A stretch of DNA of 64,000 nucleotides from Clostridiales bacterium (GCA_022763735.1 JALEQY010000051.1:32286-96285), one strand, 5' to 3'. Positions 39,512 through 49,391 are shown, counted from the first letter of the stretch. Translations and numbers: made by a program. Notes: generated by a model from the letters alone, not told the origin.

Positions 39512-40021
39512 TCAATATCCTAATTCTTTAATAATCTTTTCAACAGTATCCTCCATCGTGCATCTGTTGTCCGATTCTACCGTTATATCCGCATATTTTT
39601 CATAAAGAGGCACCCTTATATCATACAGATCATCCAGCGTCTGCCCCTTTCCCATCGCAACTCCTCTGGTTCTTATGTTACTGAGACGAGCTTTCACAGT
39701 TTTCAGGGAAACCTGTATATATACTGTCACACCATTTTCCTTGAGATGTTTCATTGCAGCATCGTAGTATACAGCACTGCCTCCTGTGGCAATAACAGCA
39801 TTATCCAGTTCTACAGAACCCAGCACCTTTTCTTCGATTTTTTTGAAAGCTTCAATGCCATCTTCGTTTATAATCTCCTGAAGACCTTTGCCGGCCTCCT
39901 CCTGGATAAGCAGATCAGTATCTACGAATTTCATTTTAAGTGCTTTGGCCAGAACTACACCGGTCACACTTTTGCCGCAGGACGGCATTCCTATCAGTAC
40001 TATATTTTTTCTTACGTCCAA
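39512..40021 (-). CDS. aroK: Shikimate kinase
   Basis: IVLIGMPSCGKSVTGVVLAKALKMKFVDTDLLIQEEAG, ATGGSAVYY. Confidence 0.9.
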   Translation of the reverse strand: MDVRKNIVLIGMPSCGKSVTGVVLAKALKMKFVDTDLLIQEEAGKGLQEIINEDGIEAFKKIEEKVLGSVELDNAVIATGGSAVYYDAAMKHLKENGVTVYIQVSLKTVKARLSNIRTRGVAMGKGQTLDDLYDIRVPLYEKYADITVESDNRCTMEDTVEKIIKELGY

Positions 40022-40042
40022 CTTATTTTTCCTTTCGCATTA

Positions 40043-40510
40043 TTAAACACTTTCTGCTGTATCCAGCAGTGCCTTAACTTCATCAAGCTGTTTTTCAGAA
40101 AACACTTTCACACCGGCCTTCCTTAGAAGCTCCACTGCAAGGCCCTCACCTTCGATCAGTTTTCCCGAGAAGGAACCGTCATAAATCCTGCTGCTGCCGC
40201 AGGATGGACTTTTCTCTTTCATCACTGCACAGATGACCTTTTCTTCAGATGCCAGTCGCACAGCTTCTTCTGCACCTTTAAGATATTCTGCTGTCACATC
40301 TCTGCCATTTCTCGCAATTATTCTGCTTCCCTGCCTCTGGGCATCACTCCTGGGAACAGGAAGTCCACCGAAGATCTCCGGGCACACGGGAACCAGTCTG
40401 CCTTCTTCCTTCCATTTTGTAAAAATTACACTGGTCTCTTCCTTTGATTTACCATCGTATCTTACGGGTTCTCCTCCGTACAGGCACATGCTCACTAGTA
40501 TTTTTCTCAT
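40043..40510 (-). CDS. DUF523 domain-containing protein
   Basis: MRKILVSMCLYGGEPVRYDGKSK, CPEIFGGLPVPR, KEKSPSCGSSRIYDG; start at MRKILV. Confidence 0.9.
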   Translation of the reverse strand: MRKILVSMCLYGGEPVRYDGKSKEETSVIFTKWKEEGRLVPVCPEIFGGLPVPRSDAQRQGSRIIARNGRDVTAEYLKGAEEAVRLASEEKVICAVMKEKSPSCGSSRIYDGSFSGKLIEGEGLAVELLRKAGVKVFSEKQLDEVKALLDTAESV

Positions 40511-40556
40511 ATCTGCTCCTCTGTTATTTCGTATGCAAAGTCCTGTCCGATAAAAA

Positions 40557-40585
40557 AATAAGAGATGGTCAGACCATCTCTTATT
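40557..40585 (-). terminator. Terminator of ispH-rpsA
   Basis: Minus strand AATAAGAGATGGTCTGACCATCTCTTATT TTTTT. Confidence 0.85.
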
Positions 40586-40610
40586 ATATTTCTTTATTAA
40601 TAGGAACATC

Positions 40611-42578
40611 CTAAGCTTCTTCTGTTTCTGCAGGTTCTTCAGCAGGAACTTCAGCTTCTGCCGGTTCCTCAGCCGGAGCTTCAATTGTTTCTCTGATGCT
40701 GAGGCTGATTCTCTTTCTCTCTTTGTCGATCTCAAGGATCTTAGCAGTTACAATCTGGCCAACTTCCAGTTCATCGTTGATATTTCCAACTCTCTTATGA
40801 GCAACTTCAGAAATATGTACGAGTCCGTCAAGTCCCGGCTCCAGTTCAACGAAAGCACCGTATTCTTTAATCTGAACAACCTTGCCTTCGATAACCTGTC
40901 CAACCTGATAATTGTCATCGATAACGCTCCAAGGTTCAGGCTGATTCTGCTTGAGACCTAATGAAATCTTGCCCTTTTCTCTGTTCATTGACAGAACCTT
41001 GACATTGATTTTCTGTCCGATTGAAAGAACTTCCTGAGGGTGCTTGAGCTTACCCCATGAAATTTCTGAAATGTGAAGGAGTCCATCAATGCCGCCGATA
41101 TCTACGAAAGCACCGTAATCAGTGAATCTCATTACTGTACCCTCTACAACATCATCCACATTGAGGTTTTCCCAGATCTCAGCTATAAGCTTTTCTTTTT
41201 CTTCGTTCAGGAACAGTTTGTGTGAGAACACAGCTCTGTTTCTTCTCTGGTCTACTCTGGAAACTCTGACTTCCATAGTCTGTCCAACAAATTCTTCAGC
41301 ATTCTCAACATAATGATCTGAAAGCTGTGAAAGCGGGATGAAGCCTGATACTTCCTTATATTCAGCAATAACTCCACCATTAACAGGTCTGGTTACTTTG
41401 ACTTCAAGAACTGTTTTATCTTCAAGCGCCTTAACGATTTCATCCCAGTTAGCGCTGATTTCTAACTTTTTCTTTGAAAGTAAAATGCCGCCATCTCCAT
41501 CATCTGTTTTGATAACCTTTGCCTGGATCTCATCATCAACTTTGAAGGCATCTGCTAATGTCTGACCATCTTCCAGTGTTACTTCCGCAACTGGAAGAAT
41601 TCCGTCCTTTTTGCAACCTAAGTTTACGATCACCTCTTTATCTGTAACCTGGTGCACTTTTCCTGTGACAATTTCGCCACTTCTTGGTAATCTCAGGGAC
41701 TTCTCGATCTCGTCCATAAGATCGTTCATGTTTAATTCATTGTTTTCAAGTGTTACATCACTCATTCTGGCAATAACCTCCTTAATAGTGCATTCAGGCG
41801 TCGAAGCACCTGCTGCTATTCCTATTCTATTACATTTTTGCACTTCTTTCAACGGTAAATCTTCAATATTTTCAACAAAATACGAATTTGCACAATATTT
41901 TTTTGAAATTTCATATAATTTTTTGGTATTTGAACTGTTTCTTCCACCTACAACTATCATCAGATCAGAGTTCTCAGCCAGTTTCCTGCATGACTCCTGA
42001 CGTTTTGATGTCGCACTGCATATCGTGTTATGAACTTCATACCTTTTCCCGTTCTCATCAAATGCTTTTATTACACTTTCAAGCACCGCTTCTCTTATCG
42101 TTGTCTGTGTCACAATAAAAAAGTCATCTTCCTCAACCCCAAGTGCCTCGTCATACGAGCCTACAACAACTGCAGGTTTTCTGCACCACCCGAAAATGCC
42201 CATCACTTCAGGATGCTCCCGGTCTCCGACAATCACCACCTGCTTTTCCGTTTCATACACAAGCTTGTGTATTTTGGCCACAAACGGACAAGTGGCATCT
42301 ACAAGCTTTATACCCCTTTTTTCCGCTTCAGTATAGAGATTTCTGCCTTCGCCATGTGATCTTATTATCACCTCTGAACCCGATGGCACATCTTCAAGTG
42401 AACTGATTATCCTGATTCCTCGCTTTTCCAGATCTTCAGTTACACGTTCATTATGAATGAGGGATCCCATGGAATAAATGTTTTCACTGCCTTCTTCTGC
42501 TGCTCTCTCTGCCTTTTCTATTGCCTGTTTCACTCCAAAACAGAAACCGGCATTCTCAGCCCTTATTATTTCTTTCAT
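40611..42578 (-). CDS. Fused HMBPP reductase (IspH) / 30S ribosomal protein S1
   Basis: N-terminal IspH (AENAGFCFGVKQAIEKA, DATCPFV, GASTPECTIKEV) followed by four S1 OB-fold repeats in one 655-aa frame. Confidence 0.95.
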   Translation of the reverse strand: MKEIIRAENAGFCFGVKQAIEKAERAAEEGSENIYSMGSLIHNERVTEDLEKRGIRIISSLEDVPSGSEVIIRSHGEGRNLYTEAEKRGIKLVDATCPFVAKIHKLVYETEKQVVIVGDREHPEVMGIFGWCRKPAVVVGSYDEALGVEEDDFFIVTQTTIREAVLESVIKAFDENGKRYEVHNTICSATSKRQESCRKLAENSDLMIVVGGRNSSNTKKLYEISKKYCANSYFVENIEDLPLKEVQKCNRIGIAAGASTPECTIKEVIARMSDVTLENNELNMNDLMDEIEKSLRLPRSGEIVTGKVHQVTDKEVIVNLGCKKDGILPVAEVTLEDGQTLADAFKVDDEIQAKVIKTDDGDGGILLSKKKLEISANWDEIVKALEDKTVLEVKVTRPVNGGVIAEYKEVSGFIPLSQLSDHYVENAEEFVGQTMEVRVSRVDQRRNRAVFSHKLFLNEEKEKLIAEIWENLNVDDVVEGTVMRFTDYGAFVDIGGIDGLLHISEISWGKLKHPQEVLSIGQKINVKVLSMNREKGKISLGLKQNQPEPWSVIDDNYQVGQVIEGKVVQIKEYGAFVELEPGLDGLVHISEVAHKRVGNINDELEVGQIVTAKILEIDKERKRISLSIRETIEAPAEEPAEAEVPAEEPAETEEA

Positions 42579-43848
42579 CTATTTTTTTCAACTCCTCAAG
42601 ATACTTTCTGAATGCAGCTTCGCTGCCGTTTGACGTAGGTTCATAATACCTGACACCTTCTCTGTACAGGTTGTCTGGCAGATACTGCTGCGTCACATAT
42701 CCGCCAAAAGCATGGGGATACAGATAATCCTTACCTCTTCCCAGCTTCGATGCTCCGCTGTAATGCGAGTCCATGAGATGCAAAGGGACATCATCGATTT
42801 TACGTTGTTTCAGATCCGCCTCAGCTTTCTGAAGTGCCATATATGCCGAATTTGATTTAGGACAGGAAGCCAGCAGTATTACAGCATGTGCCAGATTTAT
42901 CTTTGCTTCAGGCAATCCCGTCATCTGAGCAGCCTGCACGCATGCTGCAACTATTGATATAGCACTCGGATATGCCATTCCTATATCTTCACTTGCCATA
43001 ACCATAAGTCTTCTGCCTATCATGACAATATCTGCTCCGCCTTCAAGAAGCCGCGCCAGATAATGGATTGCCGCATCGGGATCACTGCCTCTCACAGATT
43101 TCTGCAAAGCAGACAGAAGATTGTATTTATCTTCCTGTTTATCATAAAACGTAGTCTGCTGCTGCATAGCTTCTCCAACAATAGCTTTATCCAGCACTCT
43201 GCCATCAGAGAGGTTGTCCACTATAAATCCCAGTGTATCCAGAGCCACTCTGCAGTCCCCATTGCTCATATCGGCCAGGATACGCAGGGCCTCCTCATCG
43301 TATTTCACATTCAGACCTCCGAAGCCCTTTTCTTTATCGTCCAGAGTCCTTTTAAGAATACACGTAAGTTCATCGGTCGTCAGCCTCCGGAATTCATATA
43401 TATTTCTGACTCTGCTTATGACAGCATTGTTGATAGAGAAATACGGATTCTCGGTGGTGCTCCCGATAAATTTGATTGTCCCTTCTTCCAGAGCCTTGAG
43501 CAGCGAGTCCTGCTGAAGCTTGTTCCATCTGTGCACCTCATCCACATACAGGAAAGTGGTTTCCTGCTGAAGACCGTAAAATCTCACAGATGCATTTTCC
43601 AGAATGGTTTTTAATTCTTTTGTTCCTGTTGTCGATGCATTGATTTCCACAAAACTGCTGTCGATTTCGGCGGCTATTATTCTCGCCAGTGTTGTCTTGC
43701 CTGTCCCTGAAGGACCATAGAAAACAGCAGAATCGAAGGTTTTGTTCTTTATTGAATTGTAAAACAGTGATCCTTCAAACATGAAATGTGTCTGACCCAC
43801 AAAATCTTTCAGCTTTGAAGGTCTCATTTTTGTAGATAATGGTATCAT
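42556..43848 (-). CDS. rarA: Replication-associated recombination protein A (AAA ATPase)
   Basis: PLSTKMRPSKLKDFVGQTHF, YGPSGTGKTTLARI, DEVHRWNKLQQDSLL, GSTTENPYF. Confidence 0.95.
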   Translation of the reverse strand: MIPLSTKMRPSKLKDFVGQTHFMFEGSLFYNSIKNKTFDSAVFYGPSGTGKTTLARIIAAEIDSSFVEINASTTGTKELKTILENASVRFYGLQQETTFLYVDEVHRWNKLQQDSLLKALEEGTIKFIGSTTENPYFSINNAVISRVRNIYEFRRLTTDELTCILKRTLDDKEKGFGGLNVKYDEEALRILADMSNGDCRVALDTLGFIVDNLSDGRVLDKAIVGEAMQQQTTFYDKQEDKYNLLSALQKSVRGSDPDAAIHYLARLLEGGADIVMIGRRLMVMASEDIGMAYPSAISIVAACVQAAQMTGLPEAKINLAHAVILLASCPKSNSAYMALQKAEADLKQRKIDDVPLHLMDSHYSGASKLGRGKDYLYPHAFGGYVTQQYLPDNLYREGVRYYEPTSNGSEAAFRKYLEELKKIDERNNKG

Positions 43849-43871
43849 GAACTGCCACCCTTAACCCCGGA

Positions 43872-44375
43872 TCATTTATATACAGCTGTCACAAAAGCAT
43901 CAATGTTTTCAGGCAGCTCTGCCAGAGCTTTCTTTGCTTTTTCTTTATCGCTGTATATCTCACCGGTAATTTTGTACATTTTATTATATTCTATTATCTG
44001 AAGACCCTGTATATCAATATTGGCTTTTACAGCTTCTGCTGCGGCACGACTTGAATAGCATCCGAACTGAACTGCATATCCCGCTGCTCCTTCTGTATCT
44101 TTGATCTCAGCCTCATCCTCAATAAGTCCATCTGGTTCTGATTTGCCGGCATCTCTATTTCCGATACTGTCACCCTTCTTTTCCAACGTCTGTGTTTCTT
44201 CTTTCTGCGGTATATAATTCACCACAGGTTCAACCACATATTTTGCTGTAGCATACCCGCATCCGACAGAAATACACAATATCATGACGACAAGCTTGAA
44301 TGATGTCCCTGCGTTCCTGTGCCGCGACATTCCATTTCGCCTTCTGTACGCTGCCGTTCTTCTCTTTTTATACAT
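43872..44375 (-). CDS. Membrane-anchored SPOR domain protein
   Basis: Basic N-terminus, one TM, acidic linker, C-terminal YAVQFGCYSSRAAAEAVKANI...YKITGEIYSDKEKAKKALAEL. Confidence 0.85.
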   Translation of the reverse strand: MYKKRRTAAYRRRNGMSRHRNAGTSFKLVVMILCISVGCGYATAKYVVEPVVNYIPQKEETQTLEKKGDSIGNRDAGKSEPDGLIEDEAEIKDTEGAAGYAVQFGCYSSRAAAEAVKANIDIQGLQIIEYNKMYKITGEIYSDKEKAKKALAELPENIDAFVTAVYK

Positions 44376-44551
44376 ATCTGCCTCTCTTCCTGTAAACTGA
44401 AACCAGCTTACATTTATACGTTCTGTACATACTTAATTCTATTAAGGCAATATATGTTTTATGACTTCAACAGACATGCTTAATGGGTCTTCATACATTG
44501 TATATCCTACATTATATGCGAATATTTTACAACATTTCTTCAAATAAAAAC

Positions 44552-44599
44552 GGACCGGAAACCTGAATGCGTTAAATGCTGCATATCCGGTTCCGGTCC
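44552..44599 (-). terminator. Terminator of APC permease gene
   Basis: Minus strand GGACCGGAA..TTTCCGGTCC GTTTTTATTTG. Confidence 0.65.
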
Positions 44600-44611
44600 T
44601 TTCTCATTCAG

Positions 44612-46336
44612 TTAATCATCGAAAAAGCTTTCACGCTTTTCTTCATTCAGATATTTATCAAGCAAAGCATCTATATCCGGTCTGACTTCCGGTGCCGGTC
44701 TGTCTTTTTTCCATCCTATTGCCACAACTATGATACCGACTGCCAGTGCTGCAAGCCCTGCCCATTTCAGAATATCAAGCACTTGAGGTATTATATCTCC
44801 CATCATATCATAATCATCAGTGCCCCATTCTCCATAATCGATTTCATACCATCTGAGCCAGAACTGTCCGAGGAATCCAAATGCTCCGGCTATAATAAGA
44901 TATGCCCCGATCCTGACAGTATCTCCTACAGCAAGCCTTGTTCTGGTATTAAGAGGATAGTGCTCCGGATCATTTTTCGATAAACCTCCATATACGGCTT
45001 TCACTATCACGTATGCTACAGGTCCTGATGCTGTTGCAAGCAGCCCCATTACGAAATAATCTGTACCGTTTATCAGCAGTGCAATAACTGCTATAGCAAT
45101 AGGGAATCCACAGTAGAAAATCAGTCCGGCTCTGCCGCCTGGCATTATAAACAGATCTCTCTTCCTGCGCTCTTCAACCGGAAGCTTTTTTCGCAGTTTT
45201 ATGACTGCAAGCGGCAGTATAATATAAAGTGCCAGCATGAACACAACTTCCATGCTTACAAGGGTTGTGAAGTCTTTCTGTGCCAGTATCAGCGTAACTA
45301 TGGCAAGTGAAATGATACCTACATAAGGCACTCCTCTTTTTTTACTTACCTTTACCAGGAACTTAGGACAAAGATTGTCATCTGCAAGTACGAAAAATCC
45401 TCTTGAACCTGATGCCAGATATGTATTGAATATCGCACACTGAGATACAATGGCAACTACGAGAAAAATATATCCCCACGCCGGTCCAAGATTTGCGGTA
45501 AGCACAGTAGCGTATCCTACTGTCTCGCCTGTGAACCCGCCATCAGTTGACCAGTTTTCCCATGTTCCTGCCGGCAGTGAAGCAAGTCCCCCGAGAGTAG
45601 GCAGCACATATGTCAGAGCAACCAGAGGCATTGCAATAAGCAGACCCTTTGGAATCACCTGAGGATTCTTGACTTCTCCGGCCATGTTTGAAATGCATTC
45701 ATAACCACAGTACATCCATACGCATATGCATATTCCTCCTCCGACTCCGTCAATAAGGCTATATCCTTCCGGCATTATCGGGTCCATAGGGTTGGTATTC
45801 CAGTTGAGGAATCCTACCAGTGCCACCAGAGCGAAGGCCAGTACAATCAGTATGGACAGTATCGTGCTTACTTTTCCTACTTCTTTCAGGCCAAGCAGGT
45901 TGATAATTGTAAAAATCAGTATCATTCCGATTTTAAGCACATGTATTGCCACCTCTGACATAGGGATCATCTGACTTACATAGCCAGCCACCAGAGCAAC
46001 ATACACGCCATTAGTGATATATGTGGAGACAGTTCCCCACCATCCTGCCTGGAACCCCCAGAACTCGCCGAAGGCCTCTTTGACCCATACATAGACACCG
46101 CCTTCAGAAGGCAGCACAGACCCGCATTCCGCCACCATATTGCTTATCGGGTATGCCCATATTATCGGGAAAATGATAAGCAGTATCAATGTCATTCCCG
46201 GACCGGCCTCCGGGATCATTTCTTCGATTCCGAAAGCTCCTGCAGCTACCAGGCAATAAAGCATAAACACAATTCCTGATACTTTAATATCATGCTTTTT
46301 AAGTCCCGCTACACCCTGAACCTGTTGCTGAGCCAT
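44612..46336 (-). CDS. APC family amino acid permease
   Basis: 574 aa polytopic; VFMLYCLVAAGAFGIEEMI, GSVLPSEGGVYVWVKEAFGEFWGFQAGWWG. Confidence 0.88.
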   Translation of the reverse strand: MAQQQVQGVAGLKKHDIKVSGIVFMLYCLVAAGAFGIEEMIPEAGPGMTLILLIIFPIIWAYPISNMVAECGSVLPSEGGVYVWVKEAFGEFWGFQAGWWGTVSTYITNGVYVALVAGYVSQMIPMSEVAIHVLKIGMILIFTIINLLGLKEVGKVSTILSILIVLAFALVALVGFLNWNTNPMDPIMPEGYSLIDGVGGGICICVWMYCGYECISNMAGEVKNPQVIPKGLLIAMPLVALTYVLPTLGGLASLPAGTWENWSTDGGFTGETVGYATVLTANLGPAWGYIFLVVAIVSQCAIFNTYLASGSRGFFVLADDNLCPKFLVKVSKKRGVPYVGIISLAIVTLILAQKDFTTLVSMEVVFMLALYIILPLAVIKLRKKLPVEERRKRDLFIMPGGRAGLIFYCGFPIAIAVIALLINGTDYFVMGLLATASGPVAYVIVKAVYGGLSKNDPEHYPLNTRTRLAVGDTVRIGAYLIIAGAFGFLGQFWLRWYEIDYGEWGTDDYDMMGDIIPQVLDILKWAGLAALAVGIIVVAIGWKKDRPAPEVRPDIDALLDKYLNEEKRESFFDD

Positions 46337-46359
46337 AACTTCACCTCCCTGATAAAATA

Positions 46360-46384
46360 CTATGGGGCCGGACAGGCCCCATAG
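46360..46384 (-). other. Intercistronic GC-rich stem-loop
   Basis: CTATGGGGCC-5 nt-GGCCCCATAG perfect 10-bp stem between the two operon genes. Confidence 0.7.
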
Positions 46385-46407
46385 CTGATTAACCTTGCTT
46401 ATTATTT

Positions 46408-47724
46408 CTACTTGTTTTTAGCCTGTCTGAAAATTTCAGCCATCATCTCCTTATCCTTTGCATCCTTATAAGGTGAATCCATTTCAACAATTCCATAGTC
46501 GAATCCGGCCTCATCCATGATTTCCAGATATGGGATAGGATCAAAATACTCCGGCGCATATACTCCCGTATCTTTCCAGATACCTTTACCTATCAGCTCA
46601 ATACCGACAGCTGCTCCAAAGCCTGTCTGAGCGACAACAGCCTGCATATTCCATTTCTTCATCGATTCCTGATTATCAAATGGCTGATACATGAAAATTT
46701 CTCTTTTCATGCCATCCTTTATACCTATGCAATGAACTCCGACACACATTTTGCCGGTCATTTCATCACCGATATCCTTAGGCTGCGGCGCACATGCAGC
46801 AACTATATCTCTAGGTATTATTGTCTGACCGTTTACCTCTACAGGCTTGATGCTTCTGAGTCCCAGAGCGGTTATCACTTTCAGCGCATTTACCAGATTG
46901 TCATCAAGGGCAATCTTGAATGTGCATTTCTCAAGCCCATATTTTTCGAGGAATCTAGGCATAAGCACAGTTTCTTCATGCTCTACCTTTACCATCTTGT
47001 TAGGGCCCACACCTGCAGGAAGTTCGAATATTTCTTCTCCGGAGAACGGTCTGTCTACGATGAATCCTTTTTCCTTGTCCCACTCAACATTCGGATTCAC
47101 GCATTCATCAAGAACGGTCCGTACATTGAACCCGAAGGTGATATCATCCTCGCCGGCAGTAGGAATATCAAGATTTCCTCCATCCTTAACATGTATTTCC
47201 TTAATCTCATCAAACAGATACTCTGCAGCAAATTTAGCAAACACATCTACCACACCGGGATCTATGCCTAGACATATACAAGCCATATTGCCTTTTTTCT
47301 TCCAATCCTCGTGGCGGCTGAAATTATAGTCAGCCATATATTCACTGTAGCTGTTTTCAAGACCGATTCCGTATACAGGCGGATCATACGGAACAGTCCA
47401 TGTTCCCATGCTGGCATAGTTGGCACCCGCCTCATATGCAGCATCAAAAATATTATTTGATACGAAAGGCGCAGCAGCATCCATTACGAAATCGCACCCG
47501 TTATCTTTAATTACTTTCACCATCTCATCCACATTTTTAGCATTCAGCTGCTGTGGAGTGAAACGCGAGCTGTCACCCAGATGTTCACAGACCTCCTGTG
47601 CACGATCAAAATCATAATCACCTACTACTACCTTTTCCAGCCATTCACTTTCAGGATCCCTTGACTGAAGTATTCTGAGAATAGATTCACCTACTGCACC
47701 TGATCCTACTAACAACATCTTCAT
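46408..47724 (-). CDS. Saccharopine dehydrogenase family protein
   Basis: MLLVGSGAVGESILRIL Rossmann; NKGCDFVMDAAAPF-like NGCDFVMDAAAPFVSNNI; LGIDPGVVDVFAKFAA. Confidence 0.88.
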   Translation of the reverse strand: MKMLLVGSGAVGESILRILQSRDPESEWLEKVVVGDYDFDRAQEVCEHLGDSSRFTPQQLNAKNVDEMVKVIKDNGCDFVMDAAAPFVSNNIFDAAYEAGANYASMGTWTVPYDPPVYGIGLENSYSEYMADYNFSRHEDWKKKGNMACICLGIDPGVVDVFAKFAAEYLFDEIKEIHVKDGGNLDIPTAGEDDITFGFNVRTVLDECVNPNVEWDKEKGFIVDRPFSGEEIFELPAGVGPNKMVKVEHEETVLMPRFLEKYGLEKCTFKIALDDNLVNALKVITALGLRSIKPVEVNGQTIIPRDIVAACAPQPKDIGDEMTGKMCVGVHCIGIKDGMKREIFMYQPFDNQESMKKWNMQAVVAQTGFGAAVGIELIGKGIWKDTGVYAPEYFDPIPYLEIMDEAGFDYGIVEMDSPYKDAKDKEMMAEIFRQAKNK

Positions 47725-47833
47725 AACTCTTTCCTCCTTGCTTTTGGTCGGGGAAACCCCATTTCTACTCAGCAGTGGATTTTGAATAACTCTTGTGCTG
47801 TTTTATTGCGTTCCGTTGTTAATTAAATATGTA

Positions 47834-47867
47834 AAAGGAACATGCCTGAAATACAGCACATTCCTTT
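47834..47867 (-). terminator. Riboswitch expression-platform hairpin
   Basis: Minus strand AAAGGAATGTGC..GCATGTTCCTTT then TTTACAT; overlaps 3' P1 strand of aptamer II. Confidence 0.6.
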
Positions 47868-48029
47868 GTCCGTTTGCCAGTTGGTTATATCCTCGTAGGC
47901 GCCGCATCGAAGCGATCTCTCCAAAGTCAGTCTGAAAGCCCTGTTTTTGCCTGCTAGTTTCCATCAGGGAACTGCCACTTCCCCGAATTTGCTGCTTCGG
48001 CGCCTTGTTAAAAGGTCTCTCGGGTTTTC
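47864..48029 (-). ncRNA. Glycine-riboswitch-like tandem aptamers (second degenerate)
   Basis: Aptamer I 47934..48029: GAAAACCCGAGAGACC..AAGGCGCCGAAGCAGCAAA..GCAGGCAAAA..GGGCTTTC. Aptamer II 47864..47926: CTTTGGAGAGATCGC..GCGGCGCC..TGGCAAACGGACAAAG. Confidence 0.65.
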
Positions 48030-48075
48030 ATCAACCTCGTTATTCAATTTTCTTTTATCATACTTTTCAGATAAT

Positions 48076-48633
48076 TCAAGTTTCTTTTTCAATACACTCA
48101 CCACTCTCAGATATATATATTTCCCTCCTGAATAATCCTACTTTATTTACGATATCAGTAAGGTTGTAGTTATAATAATAAATATACTTTGCTGTTTCAG
48201 TAAGGTAATCTGCAAACCTGTCCCGAATATCGCGCCTCAACTGTCCGATAAATCCCACCAGACTTTTCTTGATATTCACCTGGTCGCTGCTCAGAGGCAC
48301 ATACGTTATTTTTACTTCTCCTGTTTCCTTGTTGTAGAATACCGTATCTGTAGTCAGGGTCACCTTAGCCGGATCCAGCAGGTATTCTACCGCCCGGTTG
48401 AGTATAATAAGTATATTTTCCATAATGTAAAGGGCATCATCGGTTTTTTCTATCTGATACCGGCTGAGAGGAATAAATCCGCTGCAGTCATAGCATACTG
48501 TCTCACCCTCATCTGCAGTCATAAATCCCATAGGCATAAAAAGACTGCATTCTCCTGATGTAAGCATTATTTTCTCAAAATCCAGCACTGAGTTTTCTTT
48601 TAATCTCAGGCTATATTCTTTATTGTCCCACAT
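48076..48633 (-). CDS. DUF6382-like protein, tad-linked
   Basis: MWDNKEYSLRLKENSVLDFEKIMLTSGE..GFIPLSRYQIE; resembles the N-terminal domain found with FHA proteins at Gram-positive tad loci. Confidence 0.6.
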   Translation of the reverse strand: MWDNKEYSLRLKENSVLDFEKIMLTSGECSLFMPMGFMTADEGETVCYDCSGFIPLSRYQIEKTDDALYIMENILIILNRAVEYLLDPAKVTLTTDTVFYNKETGEVKITYVPLSSDQVNIKKSLVGFIGQLRRDIRDRFADYLTETAKYIYYYNYNLTDIVNKVGLFRREIYISESGECIEKET

Positions 48634-48635
48634 AA

Positions 48636-49391
48636 TTATCCGCCTCCACATTTGCTGCATTTACCATACCCTTTTTTTACAGCTTCCGACCTGTCCATAA
48701 CCATAGTATGCCTGTTTATTGATGCGCATGAACCTCTGTGATATGCAGTTCCTTCACGTTCAAAGCAGAATACTATGCTTCCTGACGGCATATCACCCGA
48801 ATTACACAGACTGCATGCTTTATATCGGGATTTGATCTTTGAGTCCAGCAGTTCCTGCCTGACGCTGGCTTTCACATAAGTACAGTTTTCGCTATGATAC
48901 TTCTCACCGGTCTGAGGGAATACCCATACTGGATCTTCAGCCGCCTCCGATTCCAGGCCATCACTTCCGCAGGGATCATTTATCAGGCTGCTTCCGACAA
49001 ATCCTCTGAATTTTATCTTTGACTTCAATGTGAATTCATGTCCGAGGCCCAGAGGCAGTTCCAGCTTCATTGCTGCATCGATATGAAACGATGTTAGTTT
49101 ATCAGTTTTCATATCCGAATATCCTGTCATAATACGGCTTATATTAATCTCATCAAGATCAGGGTTATCTTCTGTTATTCTGCTTTCCAACGTATGTCTG
49201 CTGATAACCGCCATACCCGTTTCATATGCATAGGCAGCCGCTTTAACACTTTCATCTGCCGCACCGTGAACACAGTTTTCCCATGTACCTTCAACTTTCA
49301 TAAAATATCCCAGGGAAAGCACCGCCAGAATAACAAAAGGAAGTACAATCGAAGCTTCCAGCGAATAAAAACCCCTAGTAGTGTTTCTCAT
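48636..49391 (-). CDS. TadE-like pseudopilin with two C-terminal YHxxxC..CxxC motifs
   Basis: MRNTTRGFYSLEASIVLPFVILAVLSLGYFMKVEG; later KYHSENC..YKACSLC and AYHRGSC..GYGKCSKC. Confidence 0.7.
   Translation of the reverse strand: MRNTTRGFYSLEASIVLPFVILAVLSLGYFMKVEGTWENCVHGAADESVKAAAYAYETGMAVISRHTLESRITEDNPDLDEINISRIMTGYSDMKTDKLTSFHIDAAMKLELPLGLGHEFTLKSKIKFRGFVGSSLINDPCGSDGLESEAAEDPVWVFPQTGEKYHSENCTYVKASVRQELLDSKIKSRYKACSLCNSGDMPSGSIVFCFEREGTAYHRGSCASINRHTMVMDRSEAVKKGYGKCSKCGGG

Noticed and set aside
40511-40735. 75-aa N-terminal extension of the DUF523 protein (Arg/Lys-rich)
   Set aside because: It is an out-of-frame reading of the rpsA C-terminus and terminator; the DUF523 start at 40510 fits the family.
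47834-48029. Lysine riboswitch (given the saccharopine dehydrogenase-like target)
   Set aside because: Lacks the L-box core (AGAGGUGC, GGGAAAGGGGAGC, five-way junction); the glycine-type GGCGCCGAAGCAGCAAA and CAGGCAAAA landmarks fit better.
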